A DNA stretch of 64,000 nucleotides. Origin: RHLJ01 sp965222205 (GTDB taxonomy: Bacteria; Bacteroidota; Rhodothermia; Balneolales; Balneolaceae). The stretch's first letter is position 1, and every line of letters begins with the position of its first letter. Position numbers and translations under genes: made by a program. Shown here piece by piece: positions 16,054 to 24,616 of the stretch. The stretch lies in NCBI GenBank assembly GCA_965222205.1, contig OZ244932.1, positions 1-64,000 on the forward strand, read 5' to 3'. A model generated the notes under the pieces. It did no database searches, was not told where the DNA came from, and saw only the letters and a program-made list of their open reading frames with translations.

Positions 16054-17106
16054 TCAGTGGATATTTTTTTTGAACTCTCCGGGAGTAACACCTTTAACCT
16101 TTTTAAAAGCAGCATAAAAGGTGGAGTTTGATTTAAAGCCGCATTCATTACCAATGGCTTCAACCGTAAGTAGTTTGTTATTTCTTAGCATCTCCTCTGC
16201 CGCCCGTACTCTGTACTCGTTCACAAAGTTGGTAAAGCTCTTGTCCAGATTGTCATTAAGAAATTGCGAAAGGTAGTTTGGAACGATGTCTATTTGCTCA
16301 GCAACATCAGCAAGTTTCAGATCAGGTTTTTTATACGGTTCCTGTTTCCTGAAAAGCTCCTCCAGTTTTGACGCTATCAGATCAGATTCTTCCGGGGCGA
16401 TTAGTTTTGAGGCATATTTCTCAGGAGCATCAAAAAAGGCAGTTATTTTTCCTTTTCTGAATATCCAGAGTAAAATGGAGATATAAAAAATAAAGGAAAA
16501 AGAAAGGGCTCCTACTATGTAAGAAGTATACCCGTTTGAATAGTAGGCAATGAAAACAATCCAGATTCCTGCTACAACATTTACCAACCAGATGTCCCGA
16601 TTCCCGGAGGTCATTTTTTTAGAGAAAACTTTTTTAAAAGAATCTTTTATCAGGTAAGTGGCATAACCCAGATAAAGAAACCATTGTACGTACATAAACC
16701 ACCCAAGCAATCCGCCAGAAGTTCTTTGCCACAGGTAACGATGTTCCTGATAGGGGTAAAAGTATCCGATAAAAATCATTGCAACGATAATCGGGACAAC
16801 ATGCATTACCCAATTCCACAAACGGTATTTTTTGTTTACTGTTGAACGAATATGCAAATACAAAAACGGACCGATTAGCAAACAGGCTGTTAAGCCGATC
16901 TGAATAAATAAGCTGGAAAGCCCTCCATAAAAATTAAAAAAAGCAGATTTAGTTACTCTGATACTAATTACAAACAAAAGTGCAGACAGAAAGTAAGTGG
17001 TTTCATTTTTTTGTTTGATGAAAAAGGCGAAGTATACACTAAGGAATAGACCATTTACTCCACCCAGAGCGCTAAACAAAAAAATCAGCTGGTTTTCTAA
17101 AGTCAT
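16054..17106 (-). CDS. membrane-anchored AraC-family regulator
   Basis: A 350-residue protein whose first roughly 225 residues form six or seven membrane spans (for example LIFLFSALGGVNGLFLSVYF and ACLLIGPFLYLHI) and whose last 100 residues are an AraC/XylS DNA-binding domain with two HTHs (ADVAEQIDIVPNYLSQFLN and VEAIGNECGFKSNSTFYAAFKK). Such fusions are common in Bacteroidota; the ligand and targets are unknown. It likely controls nearby minus-strand genes, but this is inference. A 10-bp hairpin with a G-T pair (16027-16048) lies just past its stop. Confidence 0.9.
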   Translation of the reverse strand: MTLENQLIFLFSALGGVNGLFLSVYFAFFIKQKNETTYFLSALLFVISIRVTKSAFFNFYGGLSSLFIQIGLTACLLIGPFLYLHIRSTVNKKYRLWNWVMHVVPIIVAMIFIGYFYPYQEHRYLWQRTSGGLLGWFMYVQWFLYLGYATYLIKDSFKKVFSKKMTSGNRDIWLVNVVAGIWIVFIAYYSNGYTSYIVGALSFSFIFYISILLWIFRKGKITAFFDAPEKYASKLIAPEESDLIASKLEELFRKQEPYKKPDLKLADVAEQIDIVPNYLSQFLNDNLDKSFTNFVNEYRVRAAEEMLRNNKLLTVEAIGNECGFKSNSTFYAAFKKVKGVTPGEFKKNIH

Positions 17107-17250
17107 AGATCACAATTTCGGGAATCAAAAAGAAAAGCGATACTGGGAATTAAGGTGGGATGTTACAACTTTTGAATCAAGTTTTTGGCATACAAATAGA
17201 TTAATGCACCCCGTATAATATTTAGGAAGTGAAGTTGACTATCCAAGTGC

Positions 17251-17853
17251 TTACCTGTAGACCTTTATAATCTCCCCGTTCCCACTGCCCATAACACTTC
17301 TTACATAAGCGTTGATTACCATATTTGTAGGAACGGGATTATGCCCCGGGAAATAATCTCTGTATTTATCATAAGCGTCTTGCACTACTCCTAATGAAAC
17401 CGAATTTACACGAATACCCTGTTTCATTTCCAATGCAACAGCTTGGGTAAAACTATGAATGGCTCCATTAACCATTGCAGCACTTGTGGTTTTAACAACA
17501 GGATCATCAGCTAAAATTCCGGTAGAAAGAGTTATTGAGCCCTTTGGATTTAGGAAATCTTTTCCAATTCGTACCAGGTTTACCTGCCCCATAAGCTTAC
17601 TTCTTATTCCGATGTAAAAATCTTCTTCGCTAAGATTTTTAAAGTCATCCCATTTAGCTTCTCCGGCAATACAAACGATGGCGTCAAGCTTTCCAGCTTC
17701 TTCCAATCCTTTTTTGATAGATCCGCTATCTGCAATATCAATAATAAGATCTCCGGCTGTTCGACCCGCTACTAAAACCTCATGATTCTTTAAAAAATGA
17801 TTAGTGACCGGTTTGCCGATTGTCCCGTTGCCACCAATAACTAATATGCGCAT
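17251..17853 (-). CDS. short-chain dehydrogenase-like protein lacking the YxxxK pair
   Basis: A 200-residue Rossmann protein with a short nucleotide loop (VIGGNGTIGKP, residues 5-15) and the SDR-type segments DAIVCIAGEA and SITLSTGILA. Where classical SDRs have YxxxK, the sequence reads SAAMVNGAIHSF, so the catalytic Tyr and Lys are absent or moved. It belongs to a compact 200-residue SDR group. It lies 11 bp downstream of the DHFR-like gene on the same strand, a probable two-gene operon. Confidence 0.82.
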   Translation of the reverse strand: MRILVIGGNGTIGKPVTNHFLKNHEVLVAGRTAGDLIIDIADSGSIKKGLEEAGKLDAIVCIAGEAKWDDFKNLSEEDFYIGIRSKLMGQVNLVRIGKDFLNPKGSITLSTGILADDPVVKTTSAAMVNGAIHSFTQAVALEMKQGIRVNSVSLGVVQDAYDKYRDYFPGHNPVPTNMVINAYVRSVMGSGNGEIIKVYR

Positions 17854-17864
17854 AACCGAAATTT

Positions 17865-18416
17865 TTAATTATTAATTATTTCATAACTCATTTCCACCAT
17901 GCCATCTTTATAGGCAGTCACATCTTTCAGATGCAGTTTTTGCTCCTTACCAATGTAGTCGAAGAATAAAATCCCATTACCAAGAAGAACAGGCATAAAC
18001 GATACAATTAATTCATCAGCAAGTTGTAATTGTAAGAAGTCTTTAGCTGTTTCAGCGCCTCCAACAAGCCAGATGTTTTTATACTTTGGTTTTAAAAGAT
18101 CATTTACAAGTTTGTTCAGATCGCCCGAATAGAACGCTACGAGTTCTTTTTCTGATGAGAGGTTTCGGTGTGTTAATACAATTACAGGTTTGTCTCCATA
18201 GGGCCAGCCCAACTCTAGTGCATGTTCATAGGTTTTTGATCCCATTACATAGCAATCTATAGAATTGAGGAAACTTTCGATTTGCTCTTCAGTAAGTATT
18301 GCCCCTTTCTCGAAATGATCCTGCGATTGCATCCACGAAACGTCGCCGTTCTTTTTAGCGATAAACCCATCCAGGCTGGCAACCATGTGGATTGTTATGT
18401 TGGATGAATTATTCAT
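17865..18416 (-). CDS. dihydrofolate reductase-family (RibD C-terminal-like) protein
   Basis: Encodes 183 residues from ATG 18416. It shows the DHFR/RibD-C layout: IHMVASLDGFIAKKNGDVSWM, YVMGSKTYEHAL, KPVIVLTHRNL, NIWLVGGAETAKDFLQLQLADELIVSFMPVLLGNGILFF. These proteins bind NADPH; true folate reductase activity is not implied, and substrates of this subgroup are unknown. Followed after 11 bp by the SDR-like gene. Confidence 0.88.
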   Translation of the reverse strand: MNNSSNITIHMVASLDGFIAKKNGDVSWMQSQDHFEKGAILTEEQIESFLNSIDCYVMGSKTYEHALELGWPYGDKPVIVLTHRNLSSEKELVAFYSGDLNKLVNDLLKPKYKNIWLVGGAETAKDFLQLQLADELIVSFMPVLLGNGILFFDYIGKEQKLHLKDVTAYKDGMVEMSYEIINN

Positions 18417-18493
18417 CACTTATACATTGAAATATAGTATTTCCTTAACCTACTGCGTTATGGATGGAAATCAAAACGGGGTAGAGGAAGGCT

Positions 18494-19066
18494 CTAAAAT
18501 ATCAAGCCCACAGAAAAACTAATTCCTCTTAATGCTACGGTTCGGTTTGAGGATGTGTAAGATTCTTCAGTTAAAGAAAGGCCTTTAAAACTCCCTTGTA
18601 TACTCCCAATCATTGCAATATTAGACGAAGCAAAAAACTTATATCCAATGCCTATCTCCATCATCCTGCCCTTTCTGAATGATGTACCCGGTTTTAGTAA
18701 GGTACCAATATCCAGAAAAGTGAACAGCGAATTCCTATTGTTTACAAAGTAACCTCTTAGGTCAATAAAAAGTGGCATGGTATTATAGGTGGGATCATGA
18801 TAGCCGTCTAATCCAAATCCTGCTCCCAAAGAAAAATGTGGAGTTAAGAAATAACCACTGATCGTTTGCAAGCTAAAAGCTCTTGATGATTCGCTTGCCA
18901 GGTTAGTTTCACCAGTACCAAAACCATCGAAAACTATATTCTGAACATCTATATAGCTTATTTTTGTGATATTAAAGAAGCCTTGGTTTTTGTTGGTATC
19001 AGACTTCTGGGCATATAGTTGCGTTCCAATAACTATTACAAATACGAAAGGGATAATTGATTTCAT
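18494..19066 (-). CDS. outer-membrane beta-barrel protein, unknown role
   Basis: A 190-residue exported protein with a signal peptide (FVFVIVIGTQLYAQ) and alternating amphipathic strands such as FSLQTISGYFLTPHFSLGAGFG, FIDLRGYF, GIGYKFFASSNIAMIGSIQG, ending in an aromatic residue (GLIF). This fits a small 8-stranded outer-membrane barrel. No specific family recognised. It is divergent from padR with 171 bp between. Confidence 0.7.
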   Translation of the reverse strand: MKSIIPFVFVIVIGTQLYAQKSDTNKNQGFFNITKISYIDVQNIVFDGFGTGETNLASESSRAFSLQTISGYFLTPHFSLGAGFGLDGYHDPTYNTMPLFIDLRGYFVNNRNSLFTFLDIGTLLKPGTSFRKGRMMEIGIGYKFFASSNIAMIGSIQGSFKGLSLTEESYTSSNRTVALRGISFSVGLIF

Positions 19067-19237
19067 TGTCCGTTGTTTTTTAAAAGGTAAAAAGAAATTC
19101 TTATTTATACCTCACTACTGAGCTCTTTCACAGAGCGCCCCGTCATCAAAAAATCTAATTCGAAACTTATTTCTTTCTAAAAAGTAGAGGTTATATATTT
19201 TTTTGCTACATTAGTTCTACAATTTAGTAACAAATTT

Positions 19238-19582
19238 ATGAAAGAAACCAAACTAGGTGATTTTGAGGAGACATTGCTGTTGATAGTTGGAATACTTGAC
19301 GACGAAGCTTATGCCTTTAAAATAGCCGAAGAATTTGAAGCTCAACTCGATCGTGCTGTTTCCATTGGAGCAGTACACTCTACCTTAAAACGGTTAGGCG
19401 ATAAAGGATTTCTTACCTCCGAAATGGGAGAACCTACCGCGGAAAGAGGAGGGAGACGTAAACGCATCTATGAAATAACCGGCGCCGGACAGCGAGCGTT
19501 AAAGAGCTCGCGGGATATCAAACTCTCGCTATGGAGCCAATTCCCAGCTTTTTCTGATTTGAAATTTAAAATGGGATTGTGA
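19238..19582 (+). CDS. PadR-family transcriptional regulator
   Basis: A 114-residue winged-helix repressor: ETLLLIVGILDDEAYAFKIAEEF, SIGAVHSTLKRLGDKGFLTSEM, then the wing with ERGGRRKRIYEITGAGQRAL. It precedes a MacB/FtsX-type permease that begins with a permease-prefix domain; PadR plus such a permease is a recurrent pair in Bacteroidota, so it probably regulates that gene. Its leader carries CTACA-type repeats (19203-19222) that could be an operator. Confidence 0.92.
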   Translation: MKETKLGDFEETLLLIVGILDDEAYAFKIAEEFEAQLDRAVSIGAVHSTLKRLGDKGFLTSEMGEPTAERGGRRKRIYEITGAGQRALKSSRDIKLSLWSQFPAFSDLKFKMGL

Positions 19583-19612
19583 TTGGTTTTCTTAGAAATA
19601 TCATCACATTGT

Positions 19613-19708
19613 CATTCCTGCCTTCGCAGGAATCCAGAGCTAAAGCAAAGAGTAAACCTTTGGCTATGAAGTATGATCCAGATTCCGGGCATACGCCGCG
19701 GAATGACT
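19613..19708. repeat. MITE-like dispersed repeat with hairpin ends
   Basis: The ends are complementary (GTCATTCC at 19613 and GGAATGAC ending 19708), and GGAATCCAG near the left pairs with CCAGATTCC near the right with one mismatch. The left end contains its own small hairpin (TCCTGCCTTCGCAGGA). Such GTCATTCC..GGAATGAC elements are typical intergenic repeats. Lies between padR and the permease gene. Confidence 0.7.
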
Positions 19709-19773
19709 TAGATAATATTTTTTGCTGGTTTTATCTTGAATCTGTTATTACTTAAAAAGAGGTAGCCAACTAA

Positions 19774-22374
19774 ATGAACGCAATGCCTCCCAAATCAGCG
19801 GCTCGATTTCTGTCTTTTTTCCTTAAGCAGGAGTTACAGGAAGAGGTACTGGGTGATTTAGAAGAGGCATTCTACTCAAATCAAAAAAAGCATTCTCTTA
19901 GTACGGCTAAACTCCTCTACTGGTACCAGGTGTTGAATTACCTGAGGCCTTTTGCTATAAAAAATTTCTCACCTCCTAATATCTATCCTGTCATGTTTCG
20001 CCATAATCTTAAAATCAGCTACCGTACGTTATTGAAAGATAAAACCTTCTCATTGATTAATATTGGGGGACTTGCATTGGGAATGACCGTAGCCATTTTT
20101 ATTGCGCTCTGGATTTATGATGAGTATTCCTACAACACTAATCATGAACATTATGATCAAATTGTTCAGGTAATGAGAAAAGAAATTACGCCCAATGAAA
20201 CCTATGTTAATAGCTCCCTTACGGGGGGGATAGGTGTGGAATTGGAAGAGAAATATTCACATTATTTTGAATATGTAGCAATGACATTCTTTCGTCCGGA
20301 ATCAGAACTACTCATTTACAACGAGCAACCATTCAGGGAAATGGGCTACTTCTTTCAAAAAGATATCCCTCATATTCTTAGCCTGAAAATGAAACAGGGA
20401 ACGAGAGACGCACTTGAGAGCCCAAGCAATATTATTGTTTCGGAAAGTTTTGCCAGCAAGGTATTTGGTAATGAAAACCCGATTGGAAAAACAATAGCAC
20501 TAGATATTGATACTGACTTGATTATTCAGGGAATATTCGAGGATTTACCCGAAAATTCGACGTTTGGAAATGCCAATTTTTTCGCTCCAATGGCACTGAT
20601 TTACAATGAGAATAATCCATATGTATGGAATAACTACAATATGAAGATATTTGCGAAGCTTAACGGGAATGCAACTGTTTCAGATGCTTCACTTGGAATA
20701 AAAGAGCTAATGAAGCCATATCAGGATATAGATGATGATACAAGAGAATTGATATTGCTTCCGATGAAAGACTGGCATCTAAACTCTACCTTTAATGGAG
20801 GAGTTCAGGTGACTAGCCAGAGAGTACAATTCATCCGCTTATATGGGTTGATTGGTATTTTTATTCTTCTGATTGCCTGTATTAATTTCATGAATCTGAA
20901 TACATCCAAGTTTCAAACCAGAGGAAAAGAAGTAGGTGTGCGGAAGGCAATTGGCTCGGCTCGGTCAGAAGTGATGAACCAGTTTTTGACTGAATCTTTT
21001 TTATATGCATTCGGTGCATTTATTATTTCACTGTTCCTGATTTTTCTGCTACTCCCATCATTTAATTCTATAGCGGCTAAAGGAATATCATTTCATTGGG
21101 GGAATCCATTGTTTTGGCTGATGAGTATTGGGTTTATTTTACTTGTGGGTTTAATTGCAGGAAGTTACCCGGCGATATTTTTGTCTTCATTCAATCCTAT
21201 TCAGGCGCTAAAAGGAAAGTTAAGGAAGGGAAAGAAAAGTGAATACTTGCGACAAGGATTAGTAGTTTTTCAATTCGTGATTTCCATAGTAATGATTATC
21301 GGTACGATTACTATTCATGAACAAATTCAATTTGCGAAAAATCGGCCGATTGGATATGAAAAAGAAGGGCTGATTACGATGACAGGAAGTCAATCTGTAT
21401 ATCAAAATCTGGAACTGCTTAGGGCCGAGCTCAAAAAAAAGGGAGGAGTAAAAGAAATGGGATTGGCAAACTACCCGCTAACTACCACTTTAGGTAATAA
21501 TAACGGGTTTAAATTACCGGGAGCAAATGCCGAATTGTCAACTACCTTTAATACTATTTTTGTGAGTCCGGAATATGGAGAAACTACCCAATGGGAATTA
21601 GTTGCGGGAAGGGACTTTTCCAGAGATTTGGGAGATGAATCTGCTAATATTATCGTAAGCGAATCTGCTGTACAAGCTATGGGATTAGAAAATCCCATAG
21701 GTCAGGAAGTGGAAGCTAAATACGAATTTAACGGACATAATCGCTTCACCATTGTTGGGGTTGTTCGGGATATGATCAAAGGGTCCCCTTTTGATGAACC
21801 TAAACCATTAATATTGTTCTCTACTGAATATCCAATGAAGTATTTATTTATTCGGTTAAACAGAGAAATGCCTTTAAGCGAAGCTATCACTGAAGTTCAG
21901 GAAACATTTGCCAAAGTAGCTCCGGAGCATCCATTTGAGTACGCTTTTGCCGACAATCAGTATCTCACCAAGTTTAGGGCAGAAGAACAAACGGGTAGTT
22001 TAGCAACACTATTTAGTTTTTTAGCTATCGCAATTAGTTGCTTAGGATTATTTGGTCTTTCCGCATTTATGGTAACCCAACGAGTAAAAGAAATTGGGAT
22101 TCGAAAAGTATTAGGAGCCTCAGTTTCAAATTTATGGGCACTACTAACTAAAGACTTTGGGATATTAGTACTTCTGGCATGCGTAGTTTCCATACCTATA
22201 GCTTCTTATTCCATGAATACCTGGCTCCAGGATTTCGAATATCGAATACAGATTTACTGGTGGATTTATGCAGCCGGAATAATTTCCTGTTTTGTAGTAA
22301 CGATGCTGACAGTGAGCTATCATTCTATTAAAGCATCTTTGTTAAGCCCGATAGAATCTTTAAAAACGGAGTAA
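19774..22374 (+). CDS. ABC transporter permease, MacB/FtsX type with prefix domain
   Basis: An 866-residue inner-membrane protein. Residues 1-65 (PPKSAARFLSFFLKQELQEEVLGDLEEAF) are the permease-prefix domain. Two permease halves follow, each with a MacB periplasmic core and an FtsX domain; the FtsX parts include FMNLNTSKFQTRGKEVGVRKAIG and VTQRVKEIGIRKVLGAS. About eight membrane spans are expected. No ATPase gene is adjacent, so it must use one encoded elsewhere. Substrate unknown; relatives act in export or envelope stress. PadR-coupled. Confidence 0.92.
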   Translation: MNAMPPKSAARFLSFFLKQELQEEVLGDLEEAFYSNQKKHSLSTAKLLYWYQVLNYLRPFAIKNFSPPNIYPVMFRHNLKISYRTLLKDKTFSLINIGGLALGMTVAIFIALWIYDEYSYNTNHEHYDQIVQVMRKEITPNETYVNSSLTGGIGVELEEKYSHYFEYVAMTFFRPESELLIYNEQPFREMGYFFQKDIPHILSLKMKQGTRDALESPSNIIVSESFASKVFGNENPIGKTIALDIDTDLIIQGIFEDLPENSTFGNANFFAPMALIYNENNPYVWNNYNMKIFAKLNGNATVSDASLGIKELMKPYQDIDDDTRELILLPMKDWHLNSTFNGGVQVTSQRVQFIRLYGLIGIFILLIACINFMNLNTSKFQTRGKEVGVRKAIGSARSEVMNQFLTESFLYAFGAFIISLFLIFLLLPSFNSIAAKGISFHWGNPLFWLMSIGFILLVGLIAGSYPAIFLSSFNPIQALKGKLRKGKKSEYLRQGLVVFQFVISIVMIIGTITIHEQIQFAKNRPIGYEKEGLITMTGSQSVYQNLELLRAELKKKGGVKEMGLANYPLTTTLGNNNGFKLPGANAELSTTFNTIFVSPEYGETTQWELVAGRDFSRDLGDESANIIVSESAVQAMGLENPIGQEVEAKYEFNGHNRFTIVGVVRDMIKGSPFDEPKPLILFSTEYPMKYLFIRLNREMPLSEAITEVQETFAKVAPEHPFEYAFADNQYLTKFRAEEQTGSLATLFSFLAIAISCLGLFGLSAFMVTQRVKEIGIRKVLGASVSNLWALLTKDFGILVLLACVVSIPIASYSMNTWLQDFEYRIQIYWWIYAAGIISCFVVTMLTVSYHSIKASLLSPIESLKTE

Positions 22375-22379
22375 GTTAG

Positions 22380-23237
22380 TTATGGAGAAATAACTGATAA
22401 GATTTTCTGCCCAAGAGTCTGATATTTAGGAATACTCAAAAAAGTAATTCCATAAAAAATCGCCCAACCTCTCGATCGTAAAATGGTAGAATCTGAGGCT
22501 TCATAAATCTCTAATGCATTTTTCCGAACTGCAGGATCATCAGCAACCATCCAGAGTGAAGCGAGATCAGTAGCCGGATCACCTTTCGTAATATCTCCCC
22601 AGTCTATGATAGCTTCAATTTTCCCGTTGTTGACGATGATATTATCCGGATGCAGATCCCCATGTATTAATCGTGATTCAGAATCAATGGGTTCTTGTAT
22701 TACTCGTTCCCAAAGCTCCCTGATTTCGTTGGAGATTTCAATACCTCTGGTTGCAAGCTGATTAATCTTTTCATCAACCGAGGCGGCCTTTTCAGAAAGA
22801 GGGATATTCCGGTAGGGGTTCGAAGGGGCACCTCTGGAATTGACTTGATGAAGCTTTTTAAGAAACCGAACCAGTCTATTAATCTCAGACTCATCAAGTG
22901 ATCTATTCAAAACAGAGTTCCCATCAAAGTAAGGAATGATAGTCCAGCGCCAGGGATAGTTTTTCGTGTTAGCGCCAACCTTGATTGGTGAAGGCAGTTT
23001 AATTGGCAGTTCACGACATAATTTCGGCAACCATTCAATTTCATGGTTGATAAGCTCAGCTCCAAGCCCTCTTCTTGGTACTCGAATGAGATAAGCATCA
23101 CCGAGCCTGTACAAAGTGTTATCATATCCTTCAGAAAGGAATGAAACAGGGTGCTTAGAAAACTCAGGAAACTGAGAATTTACTAAGCTTCTCACCATCT
23201 GAGTATCAATTTTGATTTCAGCCTCGGGAAAGCTCAT
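22380..23237 (-). CDS. aminoglycoside phosphotransferase-fold kinase
   Basis: A 285-residue protein with the APH/choline-kinase fold: a short nucleotide loop region (FLSEGYDNTLYRLGDAYLIRVPRR), the catalytic loop HGDLHPDN and the metal motif written DWG (AIIDWGDITKGDPATDLASLW). The order and spacing of the HGD and DWG motifs support an active kinase. The substrate is not known; family membership does not imply antibiotic resistance. Its ATG overlaps the stop of the 23234 gene, so the two are translationally coupled. Confidence 0.88.
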   Translation of the reverse strand: MSFPEAEIKIDTQMVRSLVNSQFPEFSKHPVSFLSEGYDNTLYRLGDAYLIRVPRRGLGAELINHEIEWLPKLCRELPIKLPSPIKVGANTKNYPWRWTIIPYFDGNSVLNRSLDESEINRLVRFLKKLHQVNSRGAPSNPYRNIPLSEKAASVDEKINQLATRGIEISNEIRELWERVIQEPIDSESRLIHGDLHPDNIIVNNGKIEAIIDWGDITKGDPATDLASLWMVADDPAVRKNALEIYEASDSTILRSRGWAIFYGITFLSIPKYQTLGQKILSVISP

Positions 23238-23743
23238 GAGCTTAGTCTGTTCACAAGTTTAAGAACTCCCTTTCTGATTCCGGGAGACAAGGGGTTAATA
23301 TGCTGAGGTTGCGTTAGTGAAAGAACCTCATGGGCTAACTCCGGGTATTGTTTCGTCATGTCAACCATCACCTGAAAGGCAAAATACCGGACAGAAGGTT
23401 TTTTCCGGACTTGTTCCCAAATGGAAACGCAAATATCGAAAAGGAGCCCTTGCTGATCTTCGCTGAGTTCAACTTGCATCAATATTTTAATGAACTCCCG
23501 TTGGTGGCCGTCTTCCAATTCAGGAAGTTTAGCAAGGATATCGGGAATAAAAGGTGCTAGCTTTTTTGAGTTCTCAGGCATGGTCCCTCCAACTGCCCAG
23601 GCTGCTCTCCACGAAATGGGTTCCTGATTGGATAGAGATAGTCTTATGGCTTCATCAAACATATCCGGGTGTTCTGAAAGGAAAACAGACATTTCCTCCT
23701 TTTTAATACGTCCTGATAAAGCTTGTTCCAAAGATGTTCTCAT
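23234..23743 (-). CDS. HEAT-like helical protein of unknown function
   Basis: A 169-residue all-alpha protein with repeated helix pairs of HEAT/armadillo type (SWRAAWAVGGTM, REFIKILMQVELSEDQQGLLFDICVSIWEQ, VRYFAFQVMVDMTKQYPELAHEVLSL). No signal or membrane span. Stop and start overlap (ATGA) with the APH-like kinase, and it follows an NTF2-like gene by 2 bp, so the three form a compact operon. Confidence 0.75.
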   Translation of the reverse strand: MRTSLEQALSGRIKKEEMSVFLSEHPDMFDEAIRLSLSNQEPISWRAAWAVGGTMPENSKKLAPFIPDILAKLPELEDGHQREFIKILMQVELSEDQQGLLFDICVSIWEQVRKKPSVRYFAFQVMVDMTKQYPELAHEVLSLTQPQHINPLSPGIRKGVLKLVNRLSS

Positions 23744-23745
23744 TA

Positions 23746-24165
23746 CTACTCTAGCTGCCTTTCTTTTCTTACTTCACCTATGTGATAATAGGCGATAATC
23801 TTTTCGATAAAATCATCTTTTATATAATACCACTCGCTCACATCCAAGCTAAAATCATCTCCCTGTTTAGCTGTGTAGCGAACACATGCCTTGTCTTTTT
23901 TATAGATTCCATCCTGAATTTCAAAAATATAGCCAAGAAACTTGTCCTGATTTTCATTAACAAGGTCGAGGTAAGCATTCTTACCATCAATGGTTCCAAA
24001 TGGACTGGTATGTTCAAAATTTTCGGAAATGGGAAGGTTCAAAAAGTCACCTTCAGCCCATTTTTTAAACCAGGTTTTAACAAGTTTTTCAGAAGTCACA
24101 GTTATTTTTTTTAACAGATTACAAGAACGTACAATCTTTCCAAATTCATTCAAAAAAGAAAGCAT
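23746..24165 (-). CDS. SnoaL/NTF2-like protein
   Basis: A 139-residue cytoplasmic protein with an NTF2-like fold: VKTWFKKWAEGDFLNLPISENFEHTSPFGTIDGKNAYL, then CVRYTAKQGDDFSLDVSEWYYIKDDFIEKIIAYYH. This is the SnoaL-like group used in varied enzymes and binding proteins. A downstream start near residue 23 is possible. First of a probable three-gene operon with the HEAT-like and kinase genes. Confidence 0.78.
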   Translation of the reverse strand: MLSFLNEFGKIVRSCNLLKKITVTSEKLVKTWFKKWAEGDFLNLPISENFEHTSPFGTIDGKNAYLDLVNENQDKFLGYIFEIQDGIYKKDKACVRYTAKQGDDFSLDVSEWYYIKDDFIEKIIAYYHIGEVRKERQLE

Positions 24166-24220
24166 TTATAGAATTCCAGAGAATCGCTGTATCTTTAGAC
24201 AAACTTGAAACAGATTTTCC

Positions 24221-24553
24221 ATGCAAAAGAAAGAAATCAATATTACTGTAGAACTGGACGAGCAAAATATTCCAACCAATATTATCTGGAAGGCTGATGA
24301 TATGCAGGGCAAGAGTGAAGCTCAATGCCGAGCAATGTTACTATCACTTTGGGATGCGAAGCAAAAGGATACACTAAAGCTCGATCTCTGGACTAAAGAT
24401 ATGACCGTTGATGAAATGAAAATCTTTTTTCATCAAACGTTGGTTACCATGGCAAGTACCTTACAAACCGCCACAAACGATGAACGTATTTCAGGCGATA
24501 TGATGGACTTCTGTGATTATTTCGCTGAAAAGATGGAAATTAAAGCGGAATAG
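24221..24553 (+). CDS. gldC: gliding-motility-associated protein GldC
   Basis: A 110-residue cytoplasmic protein with the full GldC pattern: EINITVELDEQNIPTNIIWKADD, AMLLSLWDAKQKDTLKLDLWTKDM, VDEMKIFFHQTL, DFCDYFAEKME. GldC is conserved across Bacteroidota including non-gliding strains, often with Gld proteins of the T9SS; its biochemical role is unclear. No other gld gene is in the window. Confidence 0.9.
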   Translation: MQKKEINITVELDEQNIPTNIIWKADDMQGKSEAQCRAMLLSLWDAKQKDTLKLDLWTKDMTVDEMKIFFHQTLVTMASTLQTATNDERISGDMMDFCDYFAEKMEIKAE

Positions 24554-24571
24554 TTTTGAGGGGTGAGATAT

Positions 24572-24590
24572 GAGTTTTGAGAAAAAACTC
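24572..24590. terminator. hairpin after gldC
   Basis: GAGTTTT (24572-24578) pairs with AAAACTC (24584-24590) across a 5-nt loop. It lies 19 bp past the gldC stop and before the convergent transporter gene. Confidence 0.5.
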
Positions 24591-24616
24591 TGTACTCTGC
24601 ACCTTAGTTTCTTCTT

